Source: Paramacrobiotus metropolitanus (Eukaryota; Tardigrada; Eutardigrada; Parachela; Macrobiotidae). From it: a DNA stretch of 64,000 bases. Shown one piece after another: positions 1-10,557 of the stretch. The notes under the pieces were generated by a model. That model was not told the DNA's origin. It saw nothing but the letters and a program-made list of their open reading frames with translations, and made no database searches. The translations under genes and the position numbers were made by a program. Positions within the stretch are counted from its first letter, which is position 1, and each line of letters starts with the position of its first letter. The DNA lies in the NCBI RefSeq assembly GCF_019649055.1, contig NW_026570301.1:372001-436000 (forward strand), in the 5' to 3' direction.

Positions 1-34
1 CTGTAATGTTCAACCGTATGATGGTGATATTAAT

Positions 35-1186
35 TTATGTGCACTCGATGTGTTTCTGCTGCGCACTGTTTGTTGATTTGACTGAACTTTTGAACCGCGT
101 ACCAATTGGTCGACTTCCACTATTATTTTGCCCCGGCTTGTATGTGGCTGACCACGGCTCGGGTGTCACCGACCCGTTGCCGCGGCACAGGAGACGGCGA
201 AAGAAGCCTTTCAATCTCAACCGATAGTCTTTTCCAATAAGGAAAAAAATAACCTAGAAACAGGTAGATATGGCTTAAAAAATAGCCCGCTTTTAAGAAA
301 AGAACGGTGTGTTCTTAAAGCATACCGGTGTTCCAAGATAGCCGGAATAATACATCGTCCGCATCCACAACTGCAGATGTGGGTTCTTCACGTACAGGTA
401 ATAATAAAAGTGGGTAACAACAATCAGTGGTACGTGACAGACCAAATGCCACAACGATGACGCAAACAACATCTTGCCAATGAAAATTCGGCGCTGTATT
501 TTCAGATCCATTGTGCGGTCAATGGTTGGTTTGGAGAACCTGAAGCGGAGCTGCGACAATAAGATCACCAAATAGCAAAAGTTCGTCCCCGCTATCGGTA
601 AGTATATGCCTAGAATGCCGGTAACCCGAAAGATCTCAATGCTGACGGGCGTCACAGGACGGACCACGCAGATATTCAACGGTGGAGCCAGCGCCGTATC
701 AAAGCCGCTAGCCACCGCGATCGGCAGCCCAATCGCCAGATGTGTGAGCCAACCAAGAAAGATCGTCGCAAAGGTCACGCCGCGTTTGTTGAACTTCGTA
801 TAATGAGACGGGAAAACAACGGCAACAAGCCGGTTAATGGATAGCATAAATGCCGCCCACTGCTCGCTGCTGGGGCAAATGATGTAGGCGACGTAAAAAA
901 AGCGACAGTTGGTTAACGATAGTGTCAAAGAGGGAAAATAGAGGGGCAGCGTTAAAGCCGGATTGATTACGGCTGTGATCAGCAGGCTGACGCTGAGCAT
1001 AAGGATGATTTGCACATGAGATTCCGATGGTTTCCCGTGCCGGTACAGAATGGCAATGATGAGGAGAATAATGAGTAAGGAGGTGAGAATCTCGACAAAT
1101 GTTGTCACAATGAACCAACCAGTTAACGACGTGGTGCCGGTTTGCACCGTTTTATTTGCTAACGTATAGTTCAGCGATACATTCAT
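35..1186 (-). CDS. Rhodopsin-like orphan GPCR, two exons
   Basis: A seven-helix receptor of the plasma membrane, expected to couple an unknown ligand to a G protein. Exon 1 is 1186-326 and exon 2 is 253-35. Joining CCG to GTT across a GT-AG intron keeps phase 0 and gives 359 residues; without the splice, helix 7 would be cut short. Hydrophobic helices are visible from about residue 24 onward, with two N-glycosylation sites before them. The end of helix 3 reads INRLVAVVFPSHY, so the usual Asp-Arg-Tyr is Asn-Arg-Leu. Helix 7 reads YLGTPVIFFLIG where NPxxY is expected. A basic helix 8 (RLRLKGFFRRLLC) and a Ser/Thr-rich tail follow. The fold assignment is firm. Ligand and subfamily cannot be told, and the changed motifs suggest a divergent invertebrate orphan group. 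Confidence 0.82.
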
Positions 1187-2809
1187 CGTGCCAGGGAAAA
1201 TATCGGCAAATTAATCAGGGCAATGAAATTGATAAAATGCCAGCAGCATCACTGATTAGACCAGAAACCAAATATTAGGCCATTGTGAGGTGGTTAAGAG
1301 TGCAATCGATGAATACACACTATGCACGACAAGCAGCAATTTTCTTGTTTTAGACTTTTATTTTGCGAGGTGGCCCTTTCTGGATAAAGTAATCGTCCTC
1401 AAGAATAATATCTTCCCTTATGTCGCCATTCGTGGTGCCTGCACGTTGTCGCATATTCAATAATGGATTGCCGCACCTGTCTGTTTTTCGGTGCCAAGAA
1501 GGATAATAAAGTATTCAGGTCTCGAATTATCATGGGAATTATTACTTTCCGCTTACTGGCGTAGCTGTTTCGCACGTTATTTCATTATTTACAGTCCCTA
1601 GTGGGTCCAGCGACTCCAGCGGTAGTTTTATTTACGAAAATGCGTTCCCGAGGCAGTGCCTGCGATCCACGCCGACATGGTTTCCTTATCATTCCTAAAA
1701 TTGTATCCGTGAATAACGTACTGGACACGAAGGAACCATTGATGCCGACTTATTATGCAATACAGAATGTACATAAAACAGTACAATAATGAATAATTAA
1801 ACTAATGAATGATAATGGATAAGTTGTCTTCTCGGTTTCTCAGCGATCTGTCGCACACGTGGGCGCACATATGAGTAGCCGCATGACTGGCAAATGGGAG
1901 CAGCTTTAGTCTCACCTTTATTCTGAACGCCCAAAGGGCACGTGGCATTGGCCAGGAACTGGGTGTCTCTTGCATTACATCGCACAATCACTGTGCAAAG
2001 ATCATCCACGAATTTTCCCGCTCATCATCAGGGCAAAGCCAAATACGAATACCACAATACGGAGCATAATGTTGGACAAAATTCGAGAAACTATTATTTT
2101 CTAGAAAACACAGCATATTTAACCTACTTTCATTGGAAAAGTTTGGTACATCGCCTGGAATAACAAAAAGAAATGGTTCTGTTATTTTAATTAAGTGGAG
2201 GACTGCAGGAAATTTTCCTGGTTGACGCCTACTGCATATTTCAGATGTTACCGGTATTGCAGTAGCCGTAATTCCTTCCAGCTGTCGAGGATTGACATAA
2301 AATTATTGGAACGCGCGGGCGGTGTTAATATATACCCAATCTGTACGTAAATTGTTGAGAGTTAGCCGCTTAAGAGCTTGCAAAATGTTCCCTAATAAGT
2401 AATAACGAAAGTCTCACTAAGTAGGCTAATGTTTTTCCGGATAACTGATTTTGCAGAAGTTAACGAAGCCGGAGCTGGTATGATTGGATACCAGTACCGG
2501 TACCGATTGTCATTTAAAAACTAAAATTCGAAAATGATGCACTATGTTTGCGACCACTTTCGCCATCTCAATGATTCTGCCTTTTCTGTTGTGGTATTTT
2601 TGTACGGCGCTCCACCAAGTGTGGATGATTAATTTGCAGAACTAATTTTATCCATCGGCGCCGATGTTAGCAAATGGCAAAAGAAAATAAAGGATATAGG
2701 TACACGAATCATTTACTGGCAATTTTGGCACGTTTTTCCCAGCCGGCGAAACCGAACACACCATAATTATGGATTCGTGTCCAATTTTCACGTATCATTT
2801 TTGCTTCAG
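1187..2809. other. Intergenic, no gene recognised
   Basis: Upstream region of the GPCR (minus strand). Only short, low-complexity or overlapping open frames occur. I see no exon with convincing splice sites and protein-like composition before position 2810. Confidence 0.5.
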
Positions 2810-2943
2810 TAACAATCAGCGCCATTGGGTGGAAGTTCCAAGTGCAGAATTCGTCAAGGCGGTGAAGCAAACTCATTCTGACGCGGTGTCTTGGGCGACC
2901 TACCAGGTAGTATGCTACATGATGAACCATTTCAAACAAATAG
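2810..2943 (+). CDS. Orphan exon-like open segment
   Basis: An open segment preceded by a pyrimidine-rich acceptor (ttttgcttcag) and followed by a consensus donor (gtaagt). In the open frame it reads protein-like residues such as HWVEVPSAEFVKAV and YQVVCYMMNHFKQIG. I do not recognise the family. No partner exon was found; the next few hundred bases hold the LRR gene on the other strand. It could be an exon of a plus-strand gene with long introns, a relic, or chance. Confidence 0.28.
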
Positions 2944-2996
2944 GTAAGTACAAAACGAAAATGATGCCGCGCCAACTACCAATTATTCCTTTGAAA

Positions 2997-4078
2997 TTAG
3001 CAAGCTGCGCTATAACAGGATGTATTATACGAGAATTCTCTCCCGATGCTATAGTTCTCCAGCGACAGTTTTCGTGAGCAGTCCACGCTTAAAACATCCG
3101 TATAGTTCGCCTTTCTCTGAACAACCGGTGACATAAAGTTTCCAATGACAAACACTTCGCCCTCATCCCTCTCCGCAATAAGGTACGGCTTGGTCCTGAA
3201 AAGATCGCGGAGCCATGCATATTCGCAGTCACAGTGCAAACGCTGAAAATACGCACAGTTATCTTCGGTGGCAAAATCACCGTTAGCGCTGTCCGGGTTT
3301 CCCTTCTCCTGCAACGCCAGCATAAAATCTTTCTCCAATATCAGAATTCGCAGATGCGGCAAATCCGTAAAGGTGCCCGGCTCCAGCGACGCAATGGTGG
3401 TAAAATACAACGTTATCGCTCGTAATTGCGGCAGGCGGCTGAAATCGTTCTTCCTCACCGTCAAGTTAAAACAGTCAACCGTTTCAAAACTGAACAGATT
3501 CGGAAATTCTCCAAGTTCGTATAACTTGGCGGTGACATTCTTGGAATAGCAAGTGAAGAGCGCGAGATGGACGAGTTGGTTGCGCAGAGGGTCCAAGACA
3601 TCCACGGTGATTGGATCTTCCGTATCATCTCGCTCAAATAAACTCAGCATGACAGCGCGGTGCGGACTGATTTGGCGGATACGTTTCGTCGTTTTCGCCG
3701 CCAGTGTGTGGTTTTCCCATACGCACGCTATCTCGAGATAGGTACCTAGCATCTGGTGCTGACGGGGATTTTTATCACTGATATAACAGTCTTCTTCTTT
3801 CATAATAATGGGACAAATCCCTTTGTCAATCGTTGGCGCGGCGTAGGCTAAGCATTCTTCGGTCGTTAACAAGTCGCTTCGAAACAGATATGTTGGAGGG
3901 GCAAGCGTTTTGTCCGGTGCGGTCTGGTTCAGCTGGATACACGACGTTTCCAGTTTAATTCCTGAAATATGCTGTTTTGAATTATAAACGGGAAACAGTT
4001 ATGCTGAAAAGTTTTACCGGAATTCTTCTCGATAATGCCCGCAATAAACACTGCAATATTAAGACAGGCAAGTCTCAT
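2997..4078 (-). CDS. Secreted leucine-rich-repeat protein
   Basis: Predicted extracellular protein with a short LRR array and a cysteine cap; partner unknown. Exon 1 (4078-4018) starts at the ATG of MRLACLNIAVFIAGII, a signal peptide. A 56-bp GT-AG intron in phase 1 leads to exon 2 (3961-2997), giving about 341 residues. LRR-type segments in the middle include LPQLRAITLYFTTIASLEPG and FTDLPHLRILILEKDF. They are followed by a C-terminal cap with LHCDCEYAWLRDLF, typical of LRRCT. The earlier part has several Cys residues and N-glycosylation sites. No membrane helix is seen after the cap, so it is probably secreted, unless a further exon was missed. The C-terminus is supported by a decayed paralogue at 4977-5172 that keeps matching to the last residues. 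Confidence 0.72.
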
Positions 4079-4173
4079 GGCTTGATGGTGTTTTTTAAAT
4101 GGTACAAAAATTAGCAAAATTAAGACCGTCAAGTCTCATGGCTTGATGATGTTTTTAAATGTTACAAAAATTA
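4061..4173. repeat. Tandem duplication over the LRR gene start
   Basis: Two copies of a 52-53 bp unit, 4061-4113 and 4122-4173, differ at only a few positions. On the minus strand each copy has an ATG followed by AGACTTG, so the start codon of the LRR gene and its immediate leader are duplicated. The upstream ATG gives only a short frame. The unit could change start-site choice or leader length. Confidence 0.8.
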
Positions 4174-4976
4174 TTTCTTGCACTCGCAGTTGTGAAAAAG
4201 ATAAATGTGATCGTGCACTATTAGGTACGGTACAGTGAACGTACAGTGTACATAGATTCCGAATGTGTGCTTTTTGTGCACATAGGATGACATGAAGTGG
4301 TTATGCCAGATAGATATTGACACTGCCTCGAAGCGATCGTTTTCTGCTGCATACTTCCGCCTTCCTTGCACTGCTTTCTCATGCGACTAGATGACTGTTG
4401 CTGGCTTGTCTGCAATCTGGCTGCTAATTGCATTTATCATTTATTTCTTGTCAGCTCACACTATTAACGGATGTCACATTTACTAAATATGCATAAAACG
4501 TGGCTGCATGAAGTCTATTCCAAAAGTGCCTCCGATCAGAATTATAACGGCTGACATGTCCCGGGCAGAGATCTCGGGGCGAATTTCGGAATCCGGGCTC
4601 TTTTTAGTAATTAAACGTGCGCAATAAAAATACGGTAACTTGGTTTTCCCGACGGCAACATCGCGAACTTATTATTTTTCGTGACGACAAGAAATGAAAC
4701 CGATGCGCCTTGAGTTGTGTTGTCTCGTTTCCTATCGCTCGCGCGCGGGAGCGATAATAATTGTATTTGCTCATATTACTTTGGCTTCACCAAATAATTA
4801 ACGCAGTCAGATTTTATTTTATGTACATTATAATCATAGTACAGCCTCGGCAAAGCGAATATATTATTCGTAGCGACACCTTTTCGTCGATAGTCCTGTG
4901 TGTTACAAACGTGGCTTACCGGTATTCCTGACCGCCACGAACCAAATTAAAAAATAACATTGGCTAGCTTACGCTG
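4174..4976. other. Intergenic, AT-rich
   Basis: Upstream of the LRR gene. Short open frames only; nothing with splice signals or a recognisable domain. Confidence 0.5.
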
Positions 4977-5172
4977 TTACATTGAGCACCGTATGAGAAC
5001 TCGCTTCCGGTAAGTTAGTTGCCAAGCGAATGTCCTCGTGAACAATCCACACTGAACACATCCGTATGCTTTACGTTTCTCTGAACAATCTTTGATTTGA
5101 GAGCCCCAAATACGAATACTTCGCCTGCGTCCCTTTCTGCGATAAGGTCTGGGTATTACTATTTCGCGGGAC
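4977..5172 (-). pseudogene. Decayed C-terminal fragment of LRR paralogue
   Basis: Read on the minus strand in the frame starting at CCAGACCTTATC (5152), this stretch gives LIAERDAGEVFVFG, then IVQRNVKHTDVFSVDCSRG, and ends SEFSYGAQC. It matches residue for residue the end of the neighbouring LRR protein (LIAERDEGEVFVIG, VVQRKANYTDVLSVDCSRK, REFSYNTSC). An in-frame stop interrupts it after HSLGN, and the LRR part is missing. It is therefore a truncated relic of a local duplication, in the same orientation as the intact gene. Confidence 0.8.
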
Positions 5173-5237
5173 ATGGACGGACGTGAACGGACGGATGGCT
5201 GGACAGGACGGACCCGGGATGGATACGGAAACGGATT
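5171..5237. repeat. Degenerate GGACGGA repeat
   Basis: Short purine-rich tandem motif (ggacgg, ggacggatgg, ggacaggacgg) lying immediately beside the truncated LRR relic. It may mark the duplication breakpoint. Confidence 0.6.
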
Positions 5238-6773
5238 GTAAGCATTTAGTGGATAGAAAGTACCAGTTCCAGTTTCCTGCCTTTCGATTTTGTTATTGTT
5301 GCCTGTTCAAATAAACATTTGAAAAATGTACCGTGCTGCTATAGGTGCATAAAAACTTGTGTGTAGCGAAATGCGGTGTACAAGCAACATTCAAATTTTT
5401 TTGGCTGTTTAGCTGGAGATACGCTAGCCTCGCGGATCACAGACGAACGTCGATCTCTTAAATCTCAATTCACTGTACATAATTAAAGGTTATTATTGGG
5501 TGCTTATATAACCGCCCCTCGGGAAAAATTGCCAACCGAGTGCTTGTCAAATTTTTATGAAGGAAAAAATAACTAAGCTATTGCTACTCGTAATAATCAA
5601 CAACGCTGATCGTGTAAAGTTACTGCAAACCCAGTGGCATAGTCTGCGACAGCGTTGGAATCGCCGCTCGGTTAGAATGTATAATAATTAAGATGGCAAA
5701 CGGACAACAGTCTACAAACACTTCCCGCTCTGAAAGGATCGTTTTGTATTTTAAAGCAGCAAAACTGGATGAGCAGAAGCAGAGATCATGGGTTTAGGCC
5801 GAAATCGTGGCACCTATAATTAGACCGCCTGCTTCCATCAGCTGTCGTTGCTCAAATAACCCCTGGCCCGAACGGCTGGGTTCGCAGGTAAGTGTGTCTT
5901 GTACAGAATAACTTATTACTGCAAAAAACATTGAAGTGTCACAGATACAAGCAGCCAGCAGGCACAATAAACTGGCGCGGCTTAACAAAAGATTCTAACA
6001 ATTGTACAGCCTTTTAATAACTTTTTATTATTGTGACATTCCAGGCGTTGTAAATTGAACATGCTTTGGAAAAACCACTGCTCAGTTCATTTATTCACTG
6101 TGTGTGAAGGGGTTCAACGTCAGTATTTGTTTGAATCGCTTTACCGACCTACGTTGTGGCATATATGCAGAGTATCTATAACTTGTCAACTTTCCCTTTC
6201 TTTTCCCGTTTCCCGCTGCGCCATTGGCATCCCTGCTGTGTGTGTGAGGACGTCGTAACAGTGCCTTACAGTTATGCTAACTAACCAGCTCCCATTAATT
6301 CATTGAGCCATTGCTTCCGCACAGGGCGCACTAATCAATAATCACGGCGGTCGGCATCTTGACCGGCTATTGAGATTAACCGGCACTGCCACACATTTCT
6401 TGCAATTGTTTTTCCCTGTCGCAACCCGACCGCCCATCGCGCCCACTGGATACACAACATGAAACCGCACTCTCCCGTATTTTTTCACCATATTGCTTTT
6501 ATAATGAGGACTGCACCAGAAACGTCAATCAAATAACAGGAGGTCATTTAAACAGGAACTCAGAACACGTTTAAATACTATTTTGATGCAAAGTAAAATA
6601 GCGCGTAGTGTAAATATTACACATTCTGCGATATAATTATTATAGTGTACATAATCTGTATGCCAAGTATCGCCAACAAACGGCCTCCAACGCCATCTGT
6701 ACAATAATAACGTCTGTGCAATAAAGTGCCTGTTTTGCGCTGCCTGCCGAGAAGGATAATTCTCTTGCGTATT
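5238..6773. other. Intergenic, no gene recognised
   Basis: Downstream side of the minus-strand peptide gene. No protein-like exon or named repeat was found. Confidence 0.45.
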
Positions 6774-8223
6774 TTATCTTCCATCGCTGAAACGCAGCAT
6801 GTCACGGTTGAGGGCGTCGTTGCGGTTGGAGAAACTGTCAGGATACATGGCGGCCCCGCGTACAGCGCGCTGATGGATGAAGGGAAGCGGGGCGATGATG
6901 GCGTCACGCGCGGAGAGCGGCTGCTGCTGTGCCGCATCGACAGCGCGCTGTAAACATCCGTTATGTAATATCGGGATATTTCGGGAAAGTTTATTTGCTA
7001 AAACACATGACTGACCTTTAATCGGTTATTAGTCATCGCGTCCACGGAGCGTCCCACACGCAGAAGCCGCGCGATATCTACAAAGTCGGTCAAGAAAGTG
7101 TGTCGGTTAACATGTACTAATACCGGACGTTGCATCTTATAACAGCTGTTATTGGTAAATCCAGATCATTTGCATGTGAATAACGCCGATGACGATAAAA
7201 GTTTGTGTGTCTGCGTGATAATGGAATATTGAGTGGTTAATTTTGTGCGTTGACGCGTGTGCAGTGTTATTATTGTGTTAAACAATAAAAACGGTTAAAT
7301 GCAGCACGCTGTTTACTGTGCCTTTACGCAATTATAAAACGCCGGTTGATAGATACAGATACAGCTGTGACCGATTCCCGTGAGGCGATCGGCATATGTT
7401 CTCGAACGGATAGTGCCAACAAATGGGGGTAGCTGCAGTCCTTTGACTCTACCGTTGCTCTAATTGGGCACACTCAGCAAAGTTCATTCAAAGGTGGATT
7501 GGTTTCATCATTGAGCATATTCGGGGCGTGAGGTAATTACTGACCACACGAAGCCCATGCAGATGTACTTTTGCGATTTGGCGAAGCTCAAGCGAGACAC
7601 AGTTATTCTCTTACTCTTAGCCGAAAAATAAAAATTCGAAAAAATCAATATTTTATTATAAATATTACGAGCTCTTGTAACTACATGAGCATAAGCAGTT
7701 TTTTCATCATTATGACTTTAATGTGGAACAGGGAAAAACATCGTACTTCGTAAATCAGTGCATCGCCATGCAGTTTGATTAAAACCGACTGCTTAACCAA
7801 TCCGAATGTGAAAAGTCATTACCAACAAACAATTAAAAACAGCAACAATAATAGATGAAAAATATGGATGGTTGGATTTGTCAGTACACAAAAACGGGTC
7901 ACCGGAGCGGGAAACCGTTATAAGGTCATCGAACATTAGGAATAAAATAAATATACGCGTCTTTGTTTCATTATGTAAAAGCAGTCACACCTACCTTTAT
8001 AACGCGGTCGCTCCTCATCGGATGCATTATTCAGCAGAATCTCACTCAGCCGGTCCACGTCCTCGCGTGTCCGATACGGTACCTGTTCACGCCGGGCCCG
8101 CATCCCGTACGCCCCGTACAGTGACTCGGGATAGCCGTAGTACTGTTGCGCATTCAGCATCTTTACCACGCACACTTCCAGCAGCAACACCCCGGTCATG
8201 AAACACACACATTTTGTCGCCAT
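6774..8223 (-). CDS. Secreted peptide-precursor-like protein, three exons
   Basis: Candidate prohormone. Exons are 8223-7995, 7077-7016 and 6947-6774. The phases (1, then 0) fit exactly and give 154 residues ending in TAA. The first 25 or so residues are a signal peptide (MATKCVCFMTGVLLLEVCVV, cleavage probably after LNA). The mature start QQYYGYPESLYGAYG precedes RARR, and later a KR pair and RAVRG follow, which are likely prohormone convertase sites. No Cys occurs after the signal, and no clear Gly-Lys/Arg amidation repeat is seen. An ATG 51 bases further out is absent in frame, so I start at MATK; an internal Met (MTGVLLL) is possible. I do not recognise a named neuropeptide family. The splice fit across three exons makes it a likely real gene. 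Confidence 0.62.
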
Positions 8224-10557
8224 TTTTTCACCATCCACACTAAATCCTTGACTGACCGAGAACACAAGGCACACCAGGAGAAAAAACTATACTTGTCGCC
8301 TGCGGCGTATACGCGTTGCCAGTGACAGCTGGATGGTTGCAATGGAGTGTCGGCCCAGGGGAAAGCACAGTGCTAACTGAGCGGGAGGATTAGCGCTGAT
8401 TGTCCGTCACATTAGCCGGGAGAATGTTGGCATATTATACCGCCTTATAGGCCTATATATACCCGCGTTTTATTGAACTGGGTGGAGACAGCCCTATCCA
8501 TTGGATGGCGGGCGCTAATGAGAGTGGATCAGGGTGACGTCATGCCCAGTGTGTGCAGTGGAGGGGAAAATGCCCGGCTGGGGATTTGCGTCGTTATTAT
8601 AGTGCGTTATAGCGATCGCGGCGCTGATTATATTGTGCTGCCTGCTTTTGACGCACAACTGCCGGCTTATCGAAGGGAATTGGCAATGGGCACCCAGGCG
8701 TACAATAGGCGGATATACATATGGTATTGTGGGAAATTGAAAGTGTCGCTGGTATGGAAATAAGGGAATTGAGTTTTCTCTTAAGCGGAAAATGAGTTAA
8801 GACATTGTCGGTCAGGGTCAGCGTTCCAATCAGAAAAGGGTAAGTTATGGAATTATCCATGATTGGGTGATTAAACGTGGCATGAAATTGCCAACGCCTT
8901 TTTCCTGCCGGTGAAACTCATGCGACAAATTGCACCAAAATTCAATAAAAAATAGTTATTCTGCCATTATTCATAAAAGAACCTTTTTTAACAATTGCGT
9001 TTTATCCAGAAATATGTTATCGTATAGTTTATGCAACTGGAAACTTACAGCTGGTTTGTGGACGCAACTTCCAGCGCCTGTTTATTCTGCTAATGTAATT
9101 AATGCGCTAAATTGCCCGAAAAACAATAATTAATTAAAATATTTTATTTCACGCTTGTCGAAGAAGAAGCATAATAATTTCTAAGTTTCATGCAAATATT
9201 TATCGTATGTATGTTTATGCAAATCGACATGTCGGGGCGGTGGACAGACGTCAGCAGCTCACACGATGGCAATCTCGTCCAACACGCGGCTGATTAAGTT
9301 TGCCGAATAATCGATACTTTCCGCATACAGATACAGTTGACAAATAAACATAACTTCCGCATGACAGCAGCTGCAACTTGCTTCTATTTTCCTAACCGAC
9401 TTGTGGAATTTAGCACATCAGCCACTCTGGTAATCGGACCCGATAATTGCATCATCGTTATCATGTCTAATGCGCATGTTCGGCGATTTGCGTCGGTAAC
9501 CAAAATAACCACAACATCGCTTAGTTTTGGGAGAGAAAATTCCGGTTGCCAGTCATGATGAGTAGTTTGACCTTTCTGATCTTCCGATTTATAGCGCGTC
9601 ACGGGTCTGAATTAATTAATCCAGGAGCAACGTGATAATGAATGTCATGTGAGGTGTGTATTGTTCGTTATTCCGTTCCTATAAAAATCTGCAGCACCTT
9701 CAGGATGTGCACGTGTCAACCGGAATTTCCTTGTTAACCCCGCTGCGCGCAAGTGCATGTCCTGCCCAGTGTGCAGCAGCGGTGACTAATTTGATAACTA
9801 AAGTAACTGTTAAGAAAAAAATGCAAGGGTGTGGTTACTTGCTAATAACAGAATATATTCACTAACGTTTAAGTTTCTATCGTCACGTATTTCTGTAGTG
9901 CAAACTGTGAATAACAGCTGAGCCTTTCAAATTAAGCAAAATATTTTCCAATTGGGCACAATAAAATTATTTTTATTATGTCTACATATGTTGTTAAACT
10001 TGTTTGCAAATAATCAGTACGAAACTATTTTCCTGAAAAAATATTATGCAAGGTCTGATCACGTTCCAGTGGTTAGCTGCTTTTTTGCAATATCAGAGAA
10101 TGAATTGTGGCTTATTAAGACCCGTATATATTGCTCAAAGCGGGAAAATTAGTAAGTAACTGGAAACTGAAACGATATTAAGCCTTGCAAATAAATTTAC
10201 AGTTAATCGTGTATAAAAATTTAACGTGTTCTTGTCTCGCTTGTCCGTATCGTTGACGCCACGCATAGATCAGCTGATCAATTCCTGTCTAATCGATCAC
10301 CGTCACAACTTTAAGCGAGTTTATTGCTACCACAAAATACATCCTCTGTAAACCAAGACTAACGAAAAAACCCGTCAACTGACACATACACCTGGCTTAT
10401 TTGCATAAGTATCCATCAGCTAAAAACTACAACGGATCCGGTTACGTTTAGACAAGCAGTTCTGTCCCGTTTGTAATGTCTCTAGAGCCGGTAGAAATAT
10501 ATACTCCACACAACAGTTTTTTAATAGAAACTTTTTGTAGAATACCGGAAAACCATC
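8224..10557. other. Intergenic between divergent genes
   Basis: Lies between the minus-strand peptide gene and plus-strand GC-A, so it should hold both promoters. A palindromic TGACGTCA (CRE-like) is at 8534-8541, on the peptide-gene side. Short open frames are AT-rich and not protein-like. Confidence 0.45.
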
